A DNA stretch of 64,000 nt from Stomorhina lunata (Eukaryota; Arthropoda; Insecta; Diptera; Rhiniidae), in assembly GCA_933228675.1 (NCBI GenBank), contig OW121743.1, positions 91,385,998 to 91,449,997 on the forward strand, read 5' to 3'. Below, in pieces: positions 47,826 to 57,715 of the stretch. Each line of letters starts with the position of its first letter. Position 1 is the first letter of the stretch. Both the position numbers and the translations under genes were made by a program. The notes under the pieces were generated by a model. The model had not been told where the DNA came from. It made no database searches and saw only the letters and a program-made list of their open reading frames with translations.

Positions 47826-49648
47826 GAAAGCCCTATTTAAAGTGGTTGCCGCGCTTACTCATATTTCTTTAACCCATATGTATATTGAATGTTGCTATTA
47901 AAAAGGCTCGATTAAGACTCTTGGATCAAGAATTGAGAAAATTAAATGCAATAATTGTTTTGGAGATCATCAAAGTATAGATATATGCTTTTATATCAAT
48001 ATTTAATAATGTTTAAAAAATTTTGTAAAATTTTTGATACTTAAAATCGTGTAACTTTTTTCTTATAAAAAGCTCTGAAAAAAAATTTAATGTCATATTA
48101 GAGACTGAAGTATCAGCTTTATAAAAGTCTTCAAAATATCTGCATATATTTGCATATTTAGCCAGAAATCAGTATGTCCGTGTATCAAAAAAAAAAAAAA
48201 AAAAAAAAAAAAAATCGTAATCTTTTTAAATACAAACAAAATTATTTCAATTATTTTTTTATGAAAACCTTGTTTGTTGTATCTCTGGGCTTACCAAATT
48301 AAGACCAATCAGAGCCGATGCTTGGTATCCAACATCCCCTACATTACCCAAAATAATTAGGCGTTTTATTGTAAAATATGTTAAACTAAAATAAGATTCT
48401 ACAATCTAAAACTTAAAAATAGAAAATGCAAATTTTTTTTTAAATTTTGCCTGAATTCTCGATGTTTAGAATCATGTAACTTTGTCCAAGAATAATCTTT
48501 TAAAATAATATAAATATCATTTTAAAGGCTAAAGACTCCACTTTATAGTAGCTTATAAATTATCTGCATATATTTGCATATTTTATGTGTAATGAATTAT
48601 GAGTCACTTGACTTAATACAAGAAGATTTTTAAAATATCTCTAAAAAATGCAAAATCTCAGCATTTAACTTTGTGTAAACTAAATATATGCCAAAATAAT
48701 AGGTTCTACTTTTAGTTCTCTAAACCTTAATCGATGATTTAATACCTTTACACTTCTTTAACAGGTTTTTTGCTGACAAAAACAGAACTTATGTAATATA
48801 ATTGATGAACCTCTAAGTAATAATTACTGCACAAAAAATATATTATTTCCTTACATAAACGAAATCACAGCTTCTTTTAAAAGATTCAAGATCGACAAAA
48901 ATGTATGAGTATTAACGTATATCGAAATCATGGCTTAAATACAAAAATATGATTGTTCATCATTTAAAATAAAATAATGGTTAAATTAATTAATACATCC
49001 TTTAATATGTTAGGAAACAAATTTGTATATTCATTAAAATTAAGTAAAAAACATTAAACTAATTAAAGATATAAAATGATGATTATATATAAGAAAATTC
49101 GCTTTGAACTAAAGAAAAATGAAGGTGGAAGCTGCATCCTTTTCTAACAAGTTCTTTTCACGTCGTCATCATCTATTGCTTGGCTTAAGCAATAAAATAA
49201 TCTTAAATCATTATGTCCAAGTGGTAGCTTACATCTTCTTAAAACTGGGAACTTGGTTGCCTGTTTAAGAGGATATATTAAGTTACATTTTTACCGTCCA
49301 CTGCTCACCTACCAGCAGCAACAACTATCGCCAACATAATTGATGTCTTGCGATTGTGCAATTTGTGTTTGGGTTGTTAATATTAACTTAAATATTGCTG
49401 TTGCTGATGATTTTAATGATATATTGTCAATAACTGCAGGCTAATTACGAGTACAATTTGGTTGTAAAGTCATTTAGAATTTTTTGTCTTGTGACAAAAA
49501 TCAAACATGAAGGAGAGCATTCAAATTGAAAGGATTTCTTCCTTAAGGGTAAAAAAAACGGTTTTTAGTATTTTGCTTTAAGATAAATTTTATGTGGGTT
49601 TAGGTTTGAGTTATAATTTAAGAAAACGGTTAAAATGAGTATAGATTG
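47826..49648. other. AT-rich DNA with poly(A) run, no gene recognised
   Basis: A 28-bp poly(A) run lies at 48187-48214. Apart from the short fragment at 48286-48352 there is nothing I can assign. Confidence 0.5.
48286..48352 (+). mobile_element. Fragment related to the interior of the 1.3-kb TIR elements
   Basis: GGGCTTACCAAATTAAGACC, AATCAGAGCC, then TTGGTATCCAACATCCCCTA matches 26097-26152 (GGGCTTACCAAGTTAAGACC, TTGGTATTCAACATCCCCTA). None of the TIR ends are nearby, so the shared part is probably an independent retroposon (SINE or RTE) piece that the TIR element also carries. Confidence 0.75.
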
Positions 49649-50397
49649 TTATACCCTTCATCACCATAGGTGGAAAGGGTATTATAAGTTTGTGCTGATG
49701 TATGTAACACATAGAAATATTTGTCTTAGACCCATCTTTTAGTATATAAATAGGCTTAGAATCACTTTCTGAGTCGATTTAACGATGTCCGTCCGTCTGG
49801 CTGGCTGGACCCCCATGTAAACCTTGTAATCAAACTACAGTTCGCAATTCTAAAAATAATTCGATGAAATTTGGCACAGACCATTTTTTTTTGATAATAG
49901 GACCACGGCTATTGAAATTCGTCAAAATCGGTAAATTATTTATGTTACCTCCCATAGGTTCCACTTCCCGGAATTGATATATTGGCCACAAAAATCAATA
50001 TTTTTTAACGAAACTTAAAACAAATACTGCCTATGTAAACTAAGATTACTGTACCAAATTTCGCTGAAATCGGTCCACATTTGACCATAGCTCCCATACA
50101 AACTTTTTTCTTAAAACGCACTAAATGGGACAAAATTCATTAAAACGCTCGTAATAATTTTTGTAACAACTGTTATCAATTCGCCAAATTTCGAGATAAT
50201 CGGTCCACATTTGACCCTAACTCTCATATAAGTCTAAATGACGGAAACAGCTTAAATGTATAAGTTTTGAGAATATGTTTGTATGATGGCAAAATTAAGC
50301 AAAAAATCTTTATACAGGAAAAAGAACACCTTTGGCCTTAGTGGTGAAGGGTATCGTATGGTCGGGTTTGACCGACTATAGCACTTTCTTACTTGTT
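49649..50397 (+). mobile_element. Mini-me-like repeat, copy 2
   Basis: The most complete copy. It starts TTATACCCTTCATCACCATA then GGTGGAAAGGGTATTATAAG. A short GTCC tract at about 49787 precedes TGGCTGGCTGGACCCCCATG. The body carries two CGGTCCACATTTGACC phrases, and the end is GTGAAGGGTATCGTATGGTC then GACTATAGCACTTTCTTACT. Confidence 0.87.
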
Positions 50398-51237
50398 AAA
50401 CATATAAAGTTGGTCCATTTTTCATATAATCAAAGAAAAAAAGTATTCGTTTAACGATGTTAACTTTATTGATTGATATTACTCTAATGAACAAAACTTT
50501 GTTTACTCAAAAAAAAAAAAAAAATTTAATTTTCTCTTTGGAACGAAAATGTTTTCGAAACCCAATGCTTTAAGCATACAAATTCGAAAAATTTTATTTT
50601 CGAAACGAAATACGGAGTAACCCTCCAGTTCTGTTAATTCAAACGAAAATAATGACTGAAAAATGGTTGAGGTAACTAAAAAGTATGTTAAAAAACTAAA
50701 CAAATAGTTGAGGCAACTACAAAATTATGAAGACAACTAAACTGATAGTTGAGGCAACCATGTTATAATATGGATCAGAATAATACTTCATACTTTTTTT
50801 TACTAGTGTTAAATGAAATTGGTACAGTTTTGCAAAAAAAAAAGACCCTTTACATTGTAAAACACTATTCAATTTTATCGTTGTTAAAAATATTTTCCCA
50901 AAGAACAAAATTAGTTTTATTTTTTATTCAGTTCTTATTATTCTCCTTCGAATTCCCTTGAGTCTAATACAGGTGTTGAACACTTGAACTTGAAATTGCT
51001 GACATAATTGTTTGGTTTTTTCTCAAGTTCTTAAGCAATTACATAAAACTGGTAGAATTTATTTCATTCAACTTTTGCAAGTCCAAACATTTGCACATTT
51101 TTTTTTTGACGTTTACAAAAATTTTGTAGTAGTTAAGTTATCATGATGCAATTGTGTGACATATGTCATAAATTTTGTCAGAAATTTATTTAGCAGAGAT
51201 GTCACATGAGATTTATTTTGTGTGGATAACTTTGTTT
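50398..51237. other. AT-rich DNA, no gene recognised
   Basis: Contains three spaced copies of a TTGAGG(C/T)AACTA word near 50668-50760. Frames of 63-70 codons here lack motifs. Confidence 0.5.
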
Positions 51238-51885
51238 TATTATACCCTTCACCACCATAGATTTGTGCTGATGTATGTAACGCATAGAAATATTTGTCAT
51301 AAAATAATTTTCTGAGTCGATTTAGCGATGTCCGTCCGTCCGTCCGTCCGTCCGTTCGTCTGGCTGGACCCCCATGTAAACCTTGAAATCAAACTACAGG
51401 TCGCAATTCTAAAAATAATTTGATGAAATTTTGCACAGATCCTTTCTTTTGATAATGGGATCATGGCTATTGAAATTCGTCGAATTCGGTCCATTATTGA
51501 TGGTACCCCATAGGTCCCACTTACCGGAATTGATATATTGGACACAAGTATCAATATTTTTTCATGAAATTTAAAACAAATATTGCTTATGTAAACTAAA
51601 ATCACTGTACCAAATTTCGTTGTAATCGGTCCACATTTGAGTTTATTTTTTGCATACATAATTCTTGTAAAAACTGTAATCAACTTGCCAAATTTCGAGA
51701 AAATCGGTCCACATTTGACCCTAGCTCTCATATAGGCCCAAATGACGGAAACAGCTTCAATATATAAGTTTTGACAAAATGTTTATATAATGGCCAAATT
51801 GAGCAAAGAGCACCTTTCACCTTAGTAAAGGGTATCGTATGGTCGGGCTTGACTGACTATAGCACTTTCTTACTTGTTTTTTTTA
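51238..51885 (+). mobile_element. Mini-me-like repeat, copy 3 (internally deleted)
   Basis: Starts TTATTATACCCTTCACCACC but lacks the following GGTGGAAAGGGTATTATAAG stretch. It has a longer (GTCC)n tract (51329-51353), CATGTAAACCTTGAAATCAA, and the usual end ATAGCACTTTCTTACTTG. A 144-codon open frame on the opposite strand (51297-51731) runs through it and is treated as chance. Confidence 0.85.
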
Positions 51886-51970
51886 GGAATGTCTAAATTT
51901 TTCTTAAACTAAAAAAAATTATGATAAAAAATTTGAATAAGAAAAAACTTCACATCATAAGTTTTAGTTA

Positions 51971-52147
51971 TTCAGGAGGAGTATCCCTACTTTTAGACGT
52001 ATCGAAAACCTCGCAACATTACTTTTTTTACAAACACAATTATTACGAGTATTTGTAAATCAAAGGTAAAAGCTCAGATAATCTACAGAACAAAAGTAAT
52101 AATGCGAGGTTTTCCATCTGTCTAAAAGTAGGCATACTTCTCCTGAA
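51971..52147. repeat. Foldback element, 56-bp arms
   Basis: Arm 51971-52026 (TTCAGGAGGAGTATCCCTAC ... AAAACCTCGCAACATTACTT) is reverse-complemented at 52092-52147 with 7 mismatches in 56. The 65-bp loop has no match elsewhere in the window. Confidence 0.9.
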
Positions 52148-52999
52148 GATGATCGAAACGCGTAGAGGAATTGATTGTCTCCACAAAATCTTTTTAGCTT
52201 TTGTTAATAAATTGTCTATTAGATTAATAAATAAATGTAATAGACTGGGATCAAATGCTAATAATTTTTTTTTTGTTAATGAAAAAAGTTTCAATTGGAA
52301 AATTTCAGATAAAATTTTTGTGTACCGAATTTTTGAAATAAATAATTGAGCAAAAAAAAAGAAAAGTTTTAAAATTATGGGATCTCAATTTATTAAAGTC
52401 TTCTAGCATCCAGTTTCTTTTTTCATAAAACCGAAAAAAAAGAATTTGTTTTGATGATTGGTTAGGTCATCATCGTTATAAGAAGCAACCCTTATTCCAG
52501 AGAGATCGGAAATCACGCATTACATCTAATTTGCGAGACAAAATAAATACGAGTTATTAAGTCTGTGCAATATATCTGTTTAAATCGACGATAATAGTAT
52601 AAACAGAATTAAATACACAATATTTTTATTCAGTAGTAGTTTCCGTCGGTTTTTTTATATTTTTAAAGTATTTTTTTTATACAGTGTATTCCTTTACATT
52701 AACGAAACGACCCAAACTTACTCAAACGTGTTCCCGTACAAAATTTTCAATATAAATGGTTGTTTGTTGAGAAATTTCTGACAACTTCGGAATATTTTTT
52801 TATAATATAGAAACATTTTTAAAATTTGAATTTTTCAAATATTTTTGAAATTATTATTAAATTTTCTTGAAAAATATTTATACTAAACATTATCTAAGAA
52901 AAAATTTTATATGGAAATTTTTTTTTTACAAAAAGATCCTATATTCAAAATTTTTCAATTCAAACATTTCATATTGATTTAAAAAAAAATTTTTCTTTA
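52148..52999. other. AT-rich DNA, no gene recognised
   Basis: Degenerate A/T-tract sequence towards 52780-52999, resembling a worn minisatellite. Confidence 0.45.
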
Positions 53000-53231
53000 A
53001 TTTTTTTGTAGATCAATTTTTACTGAAAGATTTATTCAGAAAAATAAATTTTGTGCCGGAAAATTTTTATGCAAAACAATTTTATATAGAATCATATTCT
53101 CAAAAAAAAAAAAAATCCCAACAGGAACTCACTATCTAAAAAAAACATGTATAAAATATTTTCCTAGTCAAAAATTTTTAACAAAAAAGTTTCTTTAAGA
53201 ATTTTATAACGAAAAATTATTCTAAAAAATT
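53000..53231 (+). repeat. Direct repeat flanking TIR element copy 2, left
   Basis: TAGATCAATTTTTACTGAAA, GATTTATTCAGAAAAATAAA, AAATCCCAACAGGAACTCAC and AAAAAAGTTTCTTTAA occur here and, diverged, in the same order at 54565-54770 (TAGATCAATTTTTTCTAAAA, AAATCCCGATTAGAACTCAT). It is a ~200-bp tandem duplication with copy 2 lying between the two halves. Confidence 0.75.
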
Positions 53232-53479
53232 CCCAGTAAAACTTTTCATTACCAAATAATGAGTTAAACAGTTAAACTATTGAACACGAACTACTTACTC
53301 ATTCGCTGTTTAAGTCATTACATTAACATGGGGATGTCATTGGAGGCAAGTACTTACCAATTGCAGAAAAGTAATGACTTAAGTAAGCAATTTGAAAGCA
53401 ACAACAACAACAGCAACAACTTTTTTGTTGTTGTTTTATTAAAAACATATATTTTTAAACGAAATACAAAATTTTTTTA

Positions 53480-53548
53480 TGATCCCATGGGGGCTCGAAC
53501 CCAGACCCTCCGACTGCTAGGCAGAGACTCTTCCACTGAGCTACTTCA
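53480..53548 (-). ncRNA. tRNA-Ala-like segment in TIR element copy 2
   Basis: Same A box (TAGCTCAGTGGAAGAG) and B box (GGGTTCGAGCCC) on the minus strand as copy 1, followed by CCATGGGATCAT. Identical to copy 3. Not a functional tRNA: no acceptor stem. Confidence 0.65.
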
Positions 53549-53779
53549 TATGTTGAAAACTTAGCAGCTTATAATTAATATAAACAATTTTTATTTTTAG
53601 ATCCAAAATCATGTGAAAATAACTTTGTTTTTCCCTGCTTTTTTTTGCTTTGTTGTAATTTTTGGAAAAATATTTTTATACGATTTTTTGTAATTATTTT
53701 AAAACTTTTTTAAAATTATTTTAAAACTTAAACAATTTAAATCTTCTTTTTTGTATAAGTTTTTACATAAGATCAACTC

Positions 53780-53950
53780 TTACTTACTTAAATGTTACAA
53801 CCTGTTAAGGTCAAAGTCCGAGCATATTTTAGAATTCCATGGATTTCGATCTTGTGCGAATATTCTCCAATTTTATAGGCAAAGCTTTGAAAAATGTTCC
53901 TCTACTTGGTCTTTCTATCGAAGTTTCGGACATCCTCCTCTAATATTAGG
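53780..53950 (-). repeat. RTE 3' tail inside TIR element copy 2
   Basis: Minus strand: CGAAACTTCGATAGAAAGAC, then TTTTCAAAGCTTTGCC and ATGGAATTCTAAAATATGCT (as in the RTE element at 15126), ending in TTTAAGTAAGTAAG. Confidence 0.85.
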
Positions 53951-54529
53951 TAGTGGGACATTTCAATTCTAATTTTATCCTCTTCATTGTATTTTTTTTC
54001 AAGAGAGGGTTACTAGCCCGTAATCCTAACCCATTTTTATCGATCTTATGGGACAGCTCTCGGAACATGTTAACTCACAATATTAATGGGTGTTAAACTA
54101 GCTCCCAGGGTGATACCATGAGAAGGTGTGTGTCCATAGTTGAGATGAAGGATGACCCAGATAAGTTGGGCTTACCAAGTTAAGACCAATTAGAATCGTG
54201 TTTGGTATTCAACATCCCCTACATAATCAAAATTGACTCATGATGGTATTTTTTCATTAACGTGAGTTAGTTTTACAATTTTTTTTTTACAAAAGATAAT
54301 AAGTTCTTAAAATTCAAAAATCATTTAAAAAGACTCTTTTAATAAAAAAAAAACTAAAAAAAATTGTTGCCCTTGGTGGGATTTGAACCGGGGCCATTCA
54401 GTTTAAATTACCATCTTAATTACAAATAAGTACTTCTGTAATAACTTATTATTTATTCGGATGGTATGTTGTAGTTGTTACAAGGTAACCAGTTATCAGA
54501 GTACTTGCCATTACCAAAGTTTTGCTGGG

Positions 54530-55439
54530 TTGTTTAACCAAAAATTGTCTGCGAAAAAATTTTATATAGATCAATTTTTTCTAAAAGATTCGTTTGGATA
54601 AATAAATTTTATGTAGGAAAATTTTTGTCCAAACCTTTTTTTTATCGAATAATTAAAAAAAAAACAAAAACAAAATCCCGATTAGAACTCATGACCTGCG
54701 AAAAAAATTATGTATAAAATTTTTTCCTAGCAAAAATTGTATATAAAAAAGTTTCTTTAAAAAATGTTCAATCAAAACTTTTCGATGAACAAATTTTATA
54801 TCAACAAATTAAACAAAATTTTAGCATAGAAAAATTTTATTAGAAAAAAATATTTATAGTAAAACATTATTTCTAATGATTTTGTTAAAAAATTTTGTAT
54901 CGAAAAATTTGCTATGAAAAAATTTTGCAAACAGAAAAGTTATCTAATAAAAGTTTATATCAAAAAATTTTTTATTAAAAAATTTTTAGTAAAAATTTAT
55001 TTCGAAGAAAATATTTCTATAAAAAGATTTTTAAAGCATAACATATCACATTGAACCTGCGCTCGAGCCCCAGTCACGGCAATATCAATTTCTGTAATTA
55101 ATCTTTTTTCTATTAAAATGATCGATATTACAGTATCCTCCATCAGTGGTAAGAATTAACACGGCATCGAGTAACAAATTCGAATCTGGTAGCATTGAAT
55201 TTGCTAAGACAATTTAACGTAAGTGTGAGCGGCACAAACATACGAGTAGTTGCGTCTAACTCATATATGCTATGTCGGTGTGAAAGCTCAAAAGCTCTTT
55301 TGTAAAAGTTCGTGCTGTAGAGCTGGACGGATCCGTTTTAAAATGTTGAATAATCTTTTCCTCACCTACTATCCCCTTTTGATAGATAGTACAATACAGT
55401 TGGATTGACAGTGTAGAAGAAAAACAACTGGTACGTCAA
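54530..55439. repeat. Right half of direct repeat, then degenerate A/T-tract DNA
   Basis: 54565-54770 is the second copy of the flanking duplication at 53000-53231. It continues to about 55040 as worn AAAATTTTATAT-type repeats. 55041-55439 is unassigned and shows no gene. Confidence 0.6.
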
Positions 55440-56244
55440 AATAATTCTGCCGACTAGTGTAGAATCACGTTCTGAGTCGATGGCAGTCCGTCCGTCCGTC
55501 TTTTAATCAAAGTAGCAATTTTTAAGATAATTTAATGAAATTTGGCACAGACATTAGTTTCCATAGGGGGCCCATTGCTATTAAAAAAGGTCCACTATTT
55601 TTTGGTACTACTAGGTCTGTCTTTCCGAAATTTAGAATTTGACTTAAAATTTCAATATACCCAGCAAAACTTTGGTAATGGTAAGTACTCTGATAACTGG
55701 TTACCTTGTAACGACTACAACATACCATCCGAATAAATAATAAGTTATTACAGAAGTACTTATTCCTAATTAAGATGGTAATTTAAACTGAATGGCCCCG
55801 GTTCAAATCCCACCAAGGGCAACAATTTTTTTTAGTTTTTTTTTTTTATTAAAAGAATCTTTTTAAATGATTTTTGAATTTTAAGAACTTAAATATTATC
55901 TTCTGTAAAAAAAATTTGTAAAACTAACTCACGTTAATGAAAAAATACCATCATGAGTTAATTTTGATTATGTAGGGGATGTTGAATACCAAACACGATT
56001 CTAATTGGTCTTAACTTGGTAAGCCCAACTTATCTGGGTCATCCTTCATCTCAACTGTGGACACACACCTCCTCATGGTATCACCCAGGGAGCTAGTTTA
56101 ACACCCATTAATATTGTGAGTTAACATGTACCAAGAGTTGTCCCATAAGATCGATAAAAATGGGTTAGGATTACTGGCTAGTAACCCTCTCTTGAAAAAA
56201 AAAAATACAATGAAGAGGATAAAATTAGAATTGAAATGTCCCAC

Positions 56245-56415
56245 TACCTAATGTTAGAGGAGGATGTCCGAAACTTCGATAGACCAAGTAGAGGAACATT
56301 TTTCAAAGCTTGGCCTATAAAATTGGAGAATATTCGCACAAGTTCGAAATCCATGGAATTCTAAAATATGCTCGGACTTTGATCTTAACAGGTTGTAACA
56401 TTTAAGTAAGTAAGA
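56245..56415 (+). repeat. RTE 3' tail inside TIR element copy 3
   Basis: CGAAACTTCGATAGACCAAG (short AAAG deletion against copies 1 and 2), TTTCAAAGCTTGGC, ATGGAATTCTAAAATATGCT, then TTTAAGTAAGTAAG. It has the (TAAG) end typical of the RTE element at 13305-15203. Confidence 0.85.
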
Positions 56416-56645
56416 GTCAATCTTATGTAAAAACTTATACAAAAAAAGGATTTAAATTGTTTAAGTTTTAAAATATTTTAAAAAAAGTTTTAAAATAATT
56501 ACAAAAAATCGTATAAAAATATTTTTCCAAAAATTACAACAAAGCAAAAAAAAAGCAGGGAAAAACAAAGTTATTTTCACATGATTTTGGATCTAAAAAT
56601 AAAAATTGTTTATATTAATTATAAGCTGCTAAGTTTTCAACATAT

Positions 56646-56714
56646 GAAGTAGCTCAGTGGAAGAGTCTCTGCCTAGCAGTCGGAGGGTCTGGGTTCGAGC
56701 CCCCATGGGATCAT
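56646..56714 (+). ncRNA. tRNA-Ala-like segment in TIR element copy 3
   Basis: TAGCTCAGTGGAAGAG (A-box-like), CTAGCAG (would place AGC at the anticodon) and GGGTTCGAGCCC (B box) in tRNA-like spacing. The acceptor arms do not pair. A possible internal pol III promoter; not a tRNA gene. Confidence 0.65.
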
Positions 56715-57161
56715 AAAAAAAATTTTGTATTTCGTTTAAAAATATATGTTTTTAATAAAACAACAACAAAAAAGTTGTTGCTGTTGTTGTTGTTGCTTTC
56801 AAATTGCTTACCCAAGTCATTACTTTTCTGCAATTGGTAAGTACTTGCCTCCAATGACATCCCCATGTTAATGTAATGACTTAAACAGCGAATGAGTAAG
56901 TAGTTCGTGTTCAATAGTTTAACTGTTTAACTCATTATTTCGTAATGAAAAGTTTTACTGGGTAATTTCATTTTAAGAAATTGAAAACGAAAACTTCCCA
57001 AAGGTTTGGCTTCATGGAGCAGAGATTTTGGCCTCACATTTTAGTCTATTTTCATGAAATTAAAATTAAATAAATACTGCTTATGTAAAAAGAAATCGCT
57101 TAGCCAAATTTCGTTGAAATCAGTCCATAGATCCCATACAAACTCTTAAATCAAAATTTCA

Positions 57162-57454
57162 TTAACACGTTCACGCCGGCGTGTACCACCGGTGGCTCTC
57201 ACATGTCTGCCTGATCGGGCGGCGCGTACCACCGGTGGCTCGTATATGATTGTTCTACCAATCAGTATGCATCACCAAATAACATAACCACAATAGCATC
57301 GAAAGAAAAATGCAGACCCATGGAAACCGTTTTCCCGTGCGATAATCTTTCGTTGAAGCATTTAGTTCGGCCCCGTCCGATGGAACAAAAAGCTTTCAGC
57401 GCAACCGCCTATGGGCGCGAAACATGAATTGCAGTGCGGGCGTGATCTTGTTAA
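57162..57454. mobile_element. piggyBac-like MITE (TTAA-bounded, GC-richer)
   Basis: TTAA at both ends. Terminal sequences are CACGTTCACGCCGGCGTG on the left and, on the minus strand, CAAGATCACGCCCGCACT on the right (TIR CA(C/A)G(T/A)TCACGCC). About 285 bp, much more GC-rich than the surroundings. It contains a direct repeat GTACCACCGGTGGCTC at 57183 and 57228. No coding capacity. It sits inside mini-me-like copy 4. Confidence 0.88.
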
Positions 57455-57715
57455 ATCAAACAAAAATCATTTAAAGCTCGTAATCCGATTATAATGACAA
57501 TTTTCTATTTATTTGATAAACTGTAATCAAATTGCTAAATTTCTAGACAATAGTTCCACATTTGACCCTAGTTCCCATATAAAGCTTAATAACAGAAATA
57601 GCTTGAATATATAAGTCTTGAGAAAATGTTTGTATGATGACAAATTTTAGCAAATATGCAAGAAATGAAATGGTCGGGCTTGACCGACTATAGCACTTCC
57701 TTACTTGTTTTTTTT

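Larger units (their letters stand above)
53232..54529 (-). mobile_element. 1.3-kb TIR element, copy 2
   Basis: Same ends and interior as copy 1: CCCAGTAAAACTTTTCATTA on the left and, on the minus strand, CCCAGCAAAACTTTGGTAAT on the right. The flanking dinucleotide is TT on both sides rather than TA. 1298 bp. The interior is highly similar to copy 1, so both are recent. Confidence 0.88.
55660..56962 (+). mobile_element. 1.3-kb TIR element, copy 3 (inverted relative to copies 1 and 2)
   Basis: Starts CCCAGCAAAACTTTGGTAAT and ends, on the minus strand, CCCAGTAAAACTTTTCATTA; 1303 bp, flanked by TA on both sides. Plus-strand order: TIR, B-box-like GGTTCAAATCCC (55800), RTE tail, tRNA-Ala-like segment, a CAACAACAA/GTTGTTGTT palindrome, TIR. 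It lies 1.1 kb from copy 2 in opposite orientation. Confidence 0.9.
55440..57715 (+). mobile_element. Mini-me-like repeat, copy 4, split by two insertions
   Basis: Left part 55440-55659: TCTGAGTCGATGGCAGTCCG then (TCCG)n and ATGAAATTTGGCACAGACAT. Right part from 56963: ACTGCTTATGTAAA, CCAAATTTCGTTGAAATCAG, and the standard end TGGTCGGGCTTGACCGACTA then TAGCAC at about 57671-57695. TIR element copy 3 (55660-56962) and a TTAA-bounded MITE (57162-57454) interrupt it, which dates both as younger. Confidence 0.85.

Noticed and set aside
48187..48214. 28-bp poly(A) as a retrotransposon tail
   Set aside because: No retrotransposon sequence precedes it that I can recognise; may be a simple homopolymer.
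51297..51731. 144-codon minus-strand frame through mini-me-like copy 3
   Set aside because: Copies 1, 2 and 4 do not keep the frame across the same region, and the reading includes the GTCC microsatellite.
56646..56714. Functional tRNA-Ala gene
   Set aside because: A and B boxes are present but the acceptor stem does not form, the anticodon stem has a mismatch by the loop, and the sequence is part of a multicopy element.
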